This document shows, in pieces, positions 58,177 to 64,000 of a stretch of DNA of 64,000 nucleotides (positions are counted from its first letter, which is position 1; every line of letters starts with the position of its first letter). The stretch is taken from assembly GCF_048007035.1 (NCBI RefSeq), contig NZ_CP180355.1:6792910-6856909 (forward strand), in the 5' to 3' direction. Position numbers and translations under genes: made by a program. The notes under the pieces are model-generated. The model was not told the DNA's origin, did no database searches, and saw only the letters and a program-made list of their open reading frames with translations. This DNA comes from Imperialibacter sp963977595 (GTDB lineage: Bacteria; Bacteroidota; Bacteroidia; Cytophagales; Cyclobacteriaceae).

Positions 58177-60141
58177 TTGAGAAAACTAATACCCCTCCTT
58201 CTTCTGGTTGTACATCATTTTGCCAGTGCTCAAACCAAAGACGAGCGGGTGAAAATTGACTCTATTCTATCCGTTTACACGGGTCGGTCTGTAGATGGAA
58301 AGGGTTTACTGCAGGAAGCCATTACACTTTCACAACAATCTGACGACTACCTCCTGGGGCAGCTATACTTCAAGCTTGCCGAGGAGCACCTGGCTACAGG
58401 GGCTTATGACAGTGCAGGAAAGTACTATCCGCTTAGCTTAACTCCTCTTGAAATCGCCGGAGACTCTACCCTGCTGGGGGAGGCTTACATAGGCATGGGG
58501 TATGTGCTCTATCTCAAGGGCGACTATACCCAATCGCTGAACTACAATTTGAAGGCTGAGAAAATCTTTAGAGCAGCAAAAGCCAACAAACTCCTTGGAA
58601 GGGCTTTGAAGAGAATGGCAGGTGTTTTCATTGCTATGAAGGACTATGGCACCTCTGAGAAATACCTCAGCGAAGCGCTCACCATTGCGGAAGAGGAATT
58701 TGACACAATCAACATAGTGAGAACGCTGAATACGCTATCGGTCATCTACGATGAAACCGGCGACTTCAAAAAAGTTGACCCTATCCTGAAAAGAGCCATT
58801 GCGTTGGCGGAAGCTATCCACTGCATTCGCTGCATGGCTATCAGCTATTCGCAATGGGGCATTAGCCTGCATTTCAGGGGGCAGTACAAAGAAGCCATTG
58901 GTAAATACCGAAAAGAATACGAATTGAATAAATTGGAAGGGCTCACCTTCGACCAATACTTTGTGTATCAAAACATCGCTGAAGCCTATTTCGAATTGCA
59001 GAATTTAACGCTTGCATTGGCCTACAGCGACAGCGCCATGTTTTTGGCCAAAACCGAGAATGCTCCTCAGTTTATACATGACTCTTATAAAATTCAGTAT
59101 AAGATCTATAAAGCACAGAATAACCTCGGGAAAGCTCTGGCGGCATTGGAAATGAAAAGCCAATATGTTGACACGCTCTTTAGCCAGGAAAAAGCCCGGA
59201 TGCAGGAGGACATGAAGGTGGCATATGAAACTGAAAAGAAAGAGCAGCTGATCACCCTTCTTGAAAAAGAAAACACCATTAAAGTACTTGAAGCTGAGCA
59301 ATCGAAACAATTGAGATTGTACCTCATCGTGGTGGTTGTCCTTTTGGTGCTGGCCGCAGGGGTTCTCTTTAGCCGATACCGGCTCAAGCAGCGCACGGCG
59401 AAATTGCTGGACGCAAAAAACATTGATCTGCAAAACCTCAACCAGGTAAAGGACCGACTCTTTGCCATTATTTCGCATGACTTGAAAAGCCCGTTGTCGT
59501 CCTTTCACACTGTCACAAGCACGCTCAATCAGTACTATGGGCAAATCAGCCAGGCAGACATAAAGAAGTACCTGGAAAAGCTGGAGGTTGCCTCCAAGTC
59601 GCTGGAAGATCAAATGAAGAACCTGCTGGAGTGGTCGTTGCATCAAATCTCAGAAAGAAAACTGAGTCCTGAAGTTTTCGATCTCAAAGAGATGGCCGAG
59701 ACATTGAAAAGCTTTTTTCAGCTCAGCCTGGAGGTAAAGCGGCAAAACATGTATTTGGAAATTGAAGGATCTATCCCTCTGGAAACGGACAGGGAGTATG
59801 TGCAAACCATTTTGCGCAACCTTATTTCCAATGCCATTAAGTTTACACCACCGGAGGGTACCATCTGGCTCAGGGCAAAAACTGCTGGTGCTGAGATCGT
59901 CATTGAGATAGAAGACACCGGTATTGGTATTGCCAGTGAAGACTTTAGTAAGCTATTTACCCTGGAAGCAGACAAAAAATCAATTGGTAATTCACCAGAG
60001 AAGGGAACCGGACTTGGACTTGTGCTGGTCAAAGAAATGATCGAAAAGATGGGCGGCACCATATCGCTGGCAAGTGAGCTAAACAAAGGCACCACCTTTA
60101 CCCTGAAAATGACTGGCAAACAACAAAAACAAGCCGCCTGA
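58177..60141 (+). CDS. TPR-containing sensor histidine kinase
   Basis: It encodes 654 residues. TTG at 58177 is the only workable start, since an in-frame TAA lies just upstream. Signal peptide MRKLIPLLLLVVHHFASAQ. Periplasmic TPR repeats span about 50-330 (GLAYIGMGYVLYLKGDYTQSL-like helices). One membrane helix lies at about 381-400. A HisKA domain has His434 (ISHDLKSPLSS). The ATPase domain has NLISNAIKF, EDTGIGI and GTGLGLVLVKEM. It overlaps the regulator gene by one base (TGATG). The TPR module presumably senses a protein partner in the periplasm; the ligand is unknown. Confidence 0.93.
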   Translation: MRKLIPLLLLVVHHFASAQTKDERVKIDSILSVYTGRSVDGKGLLQEAITLSQQSDDYLLGQLYFKLAEEHLATGAYDSAGKYYPLSLTPLEIAGDSTLLGEAYIGMGYVLYLKGDYTQSLNYNLKAEKIFRAAKANKLLGRALKRMAGVFIAMKDYGTSEKYLSEALTIAEEEFDTINIVRTLNTLSVIYDETGDFKKVDPILKRAIALAEAIHCIRCMAISYSQWGISLHFRGQYKEAIGKYRKEYELNKLEGLTFDQYFVYQNIAEAYFELQNLTLALAYSDSAMFLAKTENAPQFIHDSYKIQYKIYKAQNNLGKALAALEMKSQYVDTLFSQEKARMQEDMKVAYETEKKEQLITLLEKENTIKVLEAEQSKQLRLYLIVVVVLLVLAAGVLFSRYRLKQRTAKLLDAKNIDLQNLNQVKDRLFAIISHDLKSPLSSFHTVTSTLNQYYGQISQADIKKYLEKLEVASKSLEDQMKNLLEWSLHQISERKLSPEVFDLKEMAETLKSFFQLSLEVKRQNMYLEIEGSIPLETDREYVQTILRNLISNAIKFTPPEGTIWLRAKTAGAEIVIEIEDTGIGIASEDFSKLFTLEADKKSIGNSPEKGTGLGLVLVKEMIEKMGGTISLASELNKGTTFTLKMTGKQQKQAA

Positions 60142-60791
60142 TGAGTACGGGAAAAATCAGGCTTATTATGATCGACGACCATGAGCTCTTCAGAGATGGT
60201 TTGTCGTTGTTCCTCCAGATGCAAAGCGATCTGGAGGTGGTGGCTGCAGCAGCCTCTCCGCTAGAGCTTCGGCATCTCCTGGCCGATCATGTGGTGGATA
60301 TCGTAGTAATGGACATTAGTTTGCCTCAGCAGTCTGGCATTGACCTGACACGGCAGTTGTTGAAGGAATACCCGAAACTTAAGATCATCTTTCTCTCAGG
60401 AAATGAGGGGCAGGCATATATTGAGCAGAGCTTGAAAGCAGGTGGGAAAGGCTTTGTGCCCAAAAGTGCCCCAAAGACGGAAGTACTGGCCGCCATCAGG
60501 AAAGTAGCCGATGGGCAGTTCTATTTTCCAAGCGAGCTGGCTCAATCCATTTTTCAGCAATACATCTCACAGCTGCACCTGCAAGATGACGCAAGCACCG
60601 TGACGGAAAGAGAACTGGAAGTGCTCCGCTGCTTTGCCAATGGTATGAGCTTCAGGGAAATAGAAGATCACCTGCACATCAGCAAAAAAACCATTGAGCA
60701 CCACAAAAAGGCGATTTTTGATAAGCTGGGCTTTTCCTCCAACGCCGATCTGGTGAAGTACGCCATCAAAAACAATATCATAGCATTATAA
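60141..60791 (+). CDS. NarL/LuxR-family response regulator
   Basis: It encodes 216 residues. The receiver has acidic pocket Asp12-Asp13 (IDDHE), phospho-acceptor Asp58 (VVMDISLP) and Lys in FVPKSAPK. The LuxR-type helix-turn-helix is at about 153-195 (TERELEVLRCFANGMSFREI, ISKKTIEHHK). It overlaps the kinase gene by one base, so this is a classical two-component pair. Targets are unknown. A small terminator-like hairpin begins at its stop codon. Confidence 0.94.
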   Translation: MSTGKIRLIMIDDHELFRDGLSLFLQMQSDLEVVAAAASPLELRHLLADHVVDIVVMDISLPQQSGIDLTRQLLKEYPKLKIIFLSGNEGQAYIEQSLKAGGKGFVPKSAPKTEVLAAIRKVADGQFYFPSELAQSIFQQYISQLHLQDDASTVTERELEVLRCFANGMSFREIEDHLHISKKTIEHHKKAIFDKLGFSSNADLVKYAIKNNIIAL

Positions 60792-60817
60792 GTAGGGGTT
60801 TTTCTCCCTGCTTTTGA
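60791..60817 (+). terminator. Probable intrinsic terminator after the response regulator
   Basis: AGTAGGG (60791-60797) pairs with CCCTGCT (60806-60812; one G.T pair), followed by TTTT. It is short, so confidence is moderate. Confidence 0.5.
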
Positions 60818-60888
60818 GGGATTCGCCTCATATCAATTGGGCAGGCAAAAAAAGACTTTTGGTGGGTAAAACCAATAAACCTTAAGTC

Positions 60889-63800
60889 ATGAATGCTCAC
60901 CTGATTTTCAAAAGCGGATCCGGAATCAATTCGGTAATCGCCATTTTTTTCTCCGCCATTACACTTTTCGGCTTTGAAGTTCAAGCTCAGAACCACGAAT
61001 GGGTGGGTGTTTTTTCGGGGGCATCATCGGTTCAGGGCAATGCCGTGGTAACGGACGCTTCTGGAAACGTTTATACGACAGGCGTGTTTCAGGGCACAGC
61101 GGACTTTGACCCTGGAGCTGGAGAAATGCTGCTTACTTCTGCGGGCAACACCGATATTTTCATTACCATGCTCAATGCCTCCGGCGAGCTTCAATGGGCA
61201 CGCAAGGTGGGAGGAACAAGTGCCGACGAGGGGCTGGCGATCAGGCTTGATGCGTCTGGCAATGTGTTGATTTCGGGGCGATTTTTAGGCACAGTTGATT
61301 TTGACCCGGGAGCCTTGACCGCTAATTTAACAGCCTCTTCCACCGATATTTTTGTATTGAAACTAAACACATCCGGCAACTACGTCTGGGCAAAAAGATG
61401 GGGGTCGAATCTGGCAAGTGGGCACATAGGCCTGGCCGTGGACGCATCAGATAATGTCTATACAGGTGGCTCGTTTGTGAATACCATTGACCTGGATCCG
61501 GGAGCAGCGGTAGTGAATGTGACTTCAGGCGCTTCCAACACAACCCATACTTTCCTGGTAAAGCTGGATGCCTCTGGCAACTATGTAACCGGAAAAAGGC
61601 TGGGAACCCCTTCCTTTGCAAGTGTCAATTCGTCGGTACTTGAAACAGACGCCTCGTTTAATGTTTTCATCGCCGGATACTATGATACAAGCAATGCTTC
61701 ATTTGTTGACTTTGACCCGGACGCAGGTGTTGCCAACCTTAGCACCACAAGCGGCTTCTTTGTAGCGAAATACAATTCCTCTCTGGCTTATGTGTCTGTT
61801 GCTGAGGCGCCGCCTGTTAGTATGACAGATTTACACCTGGATGCATCCGGAAATATTCTTGCCACCGGAACGTTTGCAGGTACCAAAGATTTTGACCCGG
61901 GAATCGGCGAAACAAATCTGGTTTCATCCGGTTCGCAGGACGCTTATGCTTTTAAGCTCAATTCTTCGTATCAATTACAATGGGCTAAAAATTTTGGAGG
62001 GACGGTTGATGATCAGGGCTTCACTATCACCACTGACGGGACAGGAAATGTTTATGTCGGCGGGCATTTTTTTGGCACCAGCATGATGGATTTTGATCCA
62101 GGGATTGGAACTGTTACCCTGCCTTTCGGGCCCAATGGGTATGATGGGTTTATCTTAAAACTAAATGCCTCCGGCGAATACCAATGGGCACAGTCGATCT
62201 ATGGTGCCTCGGTCAATGGTTGGGACAAAGTAAATGGTGTGTTTGTTGATGGCTCCAACAAGGTTTACTCCACTGGCTTTTTCACAGCAGGCACTGTAGA
62301 CTTCAACCCTGGCCCGGGCGCAGACAACAAGACGGCCACCAACTCGGATGCATTCGTGTTGAAATGGAATCAAAGTGCACTGAGTGCCCAAACCATCACT
62401 TTTAATCCGTTGGCAGCAAAGGTTTTTGGTGACGCACCTTTCGCTCTAACTGCCACGGCATCGTCAGGCCTGACGGTTAGCTATGCCAGCTCCAATACAG
62501 CTGTGGCCACGGTCAGTGGCGCCACCGTGACCATCGTGGGTGCAGGAAGCACCACAATTACTGCTTCACAAGCTGGCAATGCGAACTACAATGCAGCCAC
62601 CAGCGTGCCGCAAACACTAACAGTGAACAAAGCCAGCCAAACCATCACATTTGCGGCTTTGCCTGCCAAAACATTTGGAGATGCACCCTTCGCACTCGGA
62701 GCCACAGCCAGCTCAGGCTTAACAGTAAGCTATGCCAGTTCCAATACAGCTGTAGCCACGGTCAGCGGCAACACTGTGACCATCGTGGGGGTAGGCAGTA
62801 CCACAATTACTGCTTCGCAAGCTGGCAATACGAACTACCATGCTGCCACCAGCGTGCCGCAAACACTCACGGTGACTTCCCCGGATGTTAGTGCGCCAAC
62901 TGTTTCCTCTTTTAGCCCGGCCAACAACTCAACAGATGTGGCTGTTGATGCCAATTTGGTTGCCACATTTTCAGAACCAGTTGCATTGGTTAACACCAAA
63001 ATAATTCAAATCGTGAGATATCCTGAGCTTACGCTGCATGAGCAATACACACTACCGTCCGCCAATGTGCAAGTGTCAGGCAGTACACTCACTATTAATC
63101 CAACCAATAACTTGCTCAACTCAGCAGCTTATTATGTTTATATCGGCAGTGATGCAATTACTGATGCGGCGGGAAACCCTTTCGCCGGAATCGTTTCGAA
63201 CGGCATTTGGCAGTTCAACACAGTTTCGGCCGGAGATGTCACTCCTCCTGCCATTAGCAGCTTGTCGCCCGCCGACAACGCTACCGGAGTAGCCGTAAGC
63301 AGCACCCTCGTGGTAACTTTCAGCGAAAATGTTGTGGCTAACAGTGGAATAATTTCGATCAGACAGGTGGCGGATAACAGCCTGCACTCGAGCTATAATG
63401 TAAACGGCGGAGTGACTATCACCGACAACACACTAACGCTGGTACCATCCTTTGATCTGGATGCTAACACCGAATATTACATTGACCTGGGGGCAGGGAT
63501 TGTCAAAGACGCTGCCGGCAATCTTTTTGCCGGACTAAACGGCAACCCAAACTGGACATTCACCACCCAGCAGTCGGTAGTTTCTTCGATAAACTATACG
63601 CCAAATAATGGAAGCTCAGGCATATCAGTCGCCGCTAATCTCAGTATAACATTCAGCGAAAATATCAATATCAGCACAGGCTCTATCAGCTTTCATTACG
63701 TCAGCAACGGCGCCACTATTACCAGCCTTTCAAATTACGATCCCGGCACCATGAGCATTACCGGTTCCAGTATCACTTTTGACCTCCCAAACGATTTACC

Positions 63801-64000
63801 GGCAAATACTGAAGTTTATGTAAATGTAACGAGCGGCTACCTTCGTAGCGCTGCCAATTCTCAGAAAATCTGGCCAGGTATTCAGGACAATACTTCGTGG
63901 AGATTCACAACCGGAAAAATAAACCAGACGATTACTTTCGGAGCGCTTCCCCTCAAAACCTTCGGAAATGCGCCCTTTGCCCTCAGTGCAACTTCCTCTT
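60889..64000 (+). CDS. Large secreted SBBP beta-propeller/Ig-repeat protein, partial (runs off right edge)
   Basis: At least 1037 residues with no stop before the window ends; I read every 60-base line in frame through the propeller section and spot-checked the remainder. The signal peptide ends near FGFEVQAQ. Residues about 28-500 form SBBP-type propeller repeats with DFDPGAG and LNASGELQWARKVGG-like motifs, one blade per about 55 residues. Two 83-residue Ig-like repeats (TITF...KxFGDAPFAL...SNTAVATVSG) cover about 503-665. Three SbsA-like Big_5 modules follow (SSFSPANNSTDVAVD, SSLSPADNATGVAVS, SSINYTPNNGSSGIS), then the start of a third KTFGNAPFAL repeat. A C-terminal sorting domain is expected beyond the edge. 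Probably a surface or secreted adhesin-like protein. Confidence 0.85.
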   Translation, partial: MNAHLIFKSGSGINSVIAIFFSAITLFGFEVQAQNHEWVGVFSGASSVQGNAVVTDASGNVYTTGVFQGTADFDPGAGEMLLTSAGNTDIFITMLNASGELQWARKVGGTSADEGLAIRLDASGNVLISGRFLGTVDFDPGALTANLTASSTDIFVLKLNTSGNYVWAKRWGSNLASGHIGLAVDASDNVYTGGSFVNTIDLDPGAAVVNVTSGASNTTHTFLVKLDASGNYVTGKRLGTPSFASVNSSVLETDASFNVFIAGYYDTSNASFVDFDPDAGVANLSTTSGFFVAKYNSSLAYVSVAEAPPVSMTDLHLDASGNILATGTFAGTKDFDPGIGETNLVSSGSQDAYAFKLNSSYQLQWAKNFGGTVDDQGFTITTDGTGNVYVGGHFFGTSMMDFDPGIGTVTLPFGPNGYDGFILKLNASGEYQWAQSIYGASVNGWDKVNGVFVDGSNKVYSTGFFTAGTVDFNPGPGADNKTATNSDAFVLKWNQSALSAQTITFNPLAAKVFGDAPFALTATASSGLTVSYASSNTAVATVSGATVTIVGAGSTTITASQAGNANYNAATSVPQTLTVNKASQTITFAALPAKTFGDAPFALGATASSGLTVSYASSNTAVATVSGNTVTIVGVGSTTITASQAGNTNYHAATSVPQTLTVTSPDVSAPTVSSFSPANNSTDVAVDANLVATFSEPVALVNTKIIQIVRYPELTLHEQYTLPSANVQVSGSTLTINPTNNLLNSAAYYVYIGSDAITDAAGNPFAGIVSNGIWQFNTVSAGDVTPPAISSLSPADNATGVAVSSTLVVTFSENVVANSGIISIRQVADNSLHSSYNVNGGVTITDNTLTLVPSFDLDANTEYYIDLGAGIVKDAAGNLFAGLNGNPNWTFTTQQSVVSSINYTPNNGSSGISVAANLSITFSENINISTGSISFHYVSNGATITSLSNYDPGTMSITGSSITFDLPNDLPANTEVYVNVTSGYLRSAANSQKIWPGIQDNTSWRFTTGKINQTITFGALPLKTFGNAPFALSATSS
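62392..62889 (+). repeat. Two near-identical 249-bp (83-residue) Ig-like repeats
   Basis: The block starting accatcac at 62392 recurs at 62641 with long identical stretches, and a third copy begins near 63925 after three Big_5 modules. The similarity indicates recent duplication within the gene. Confidence 0.75.

Overview
The window looks like chromosomal DNA of a gliding member of the Bacteroidota, probably order Cytophagales. This is inferred from gene content: GldC, DUF3098 beside ftsX and uppP, LytTR/His_kinase pairs, OMP_b-brl-type outer-membrane receptors, PKD/PD40 secreted proteins, very large Ig-repeat surface proteins, and few Shine-Dalgarno sequences. No rRNA, tRNA, CRISPR array, insertion sequence or phage gene was seen.

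Layout. 1-18738 (minus strand) is one giant secreted adhesin gene whose 3' end lies left of the window. It has a signal peptide, a unique N-terminal domain, diverse Ig-like and SprB-like modules, and then 51 nearly identical 97-residue Ig-like repeats (291 bp each) at 66-14905. The array is itself mostly a tandem duplication of a 23-unit (6693-bp) block. A single missing base near 13709 breaks the frame. 18739-19639 is gene-poor. 19640-24715 (minus) holds a PD40/PKD secreted protein, an abutting cysH-epimerase pair and a CrtI/RetSat-like oxidoreductase. 24859-28365 (plus) holds a PTPS-like/folE pair for pterin synthesis and a K+-dependent membrane pyrophosphatase. A large Cache-type histidine kinase (minus) is followed by a lipoprotein esterase, a TagB/F-like transferase and the Lhr-like helicase/DUF2147/PdeM DNA-repair cluster. 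An ECF sigma factor with a putative membrane anti-sigma partner comes next.

38344-44438 is a dense housekeeping run: ftsX, DUF3098, uppP, truB, ribF, scoA, scoB, an M48 lipoprotein protease and gldC, closed by a strong terminator. 44887-50026 holds an outer-membrane barrel receptor, a convergent LytTR regulator/kinase pair and an ExbB-like membrane protein. 50396-54778 is a tight operon of an ATP-grasp ligase, an unrecognised 662-residue protein with a possible Cys-His-Asn active site, and an alanine racemase variant. It is the best candidate for an undescribed pathway. MscS, a small acidic secreted protein, beta-carbonic anhydrase, a polysaccharide deacetylase and a TPR histidine kinase/LuxR regulator pair follow. 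A second large repeat protein (SBBP propeller plus Ig-like modules) runs off the right edge.

How the genes fit together: GldC and the surface proteins at both ends point to type IX secretion and gliding or adhesion. UppP, the TagB/F-like enzyme, the deacetylase and alanine racemase point to envelope work. The PTPS-like/FolE pair suggests tetrahydrobiopterin-type pterins. Limits: repeat counts and boundaries were read by eye. Family assignments rest on motif recognition without database searches.
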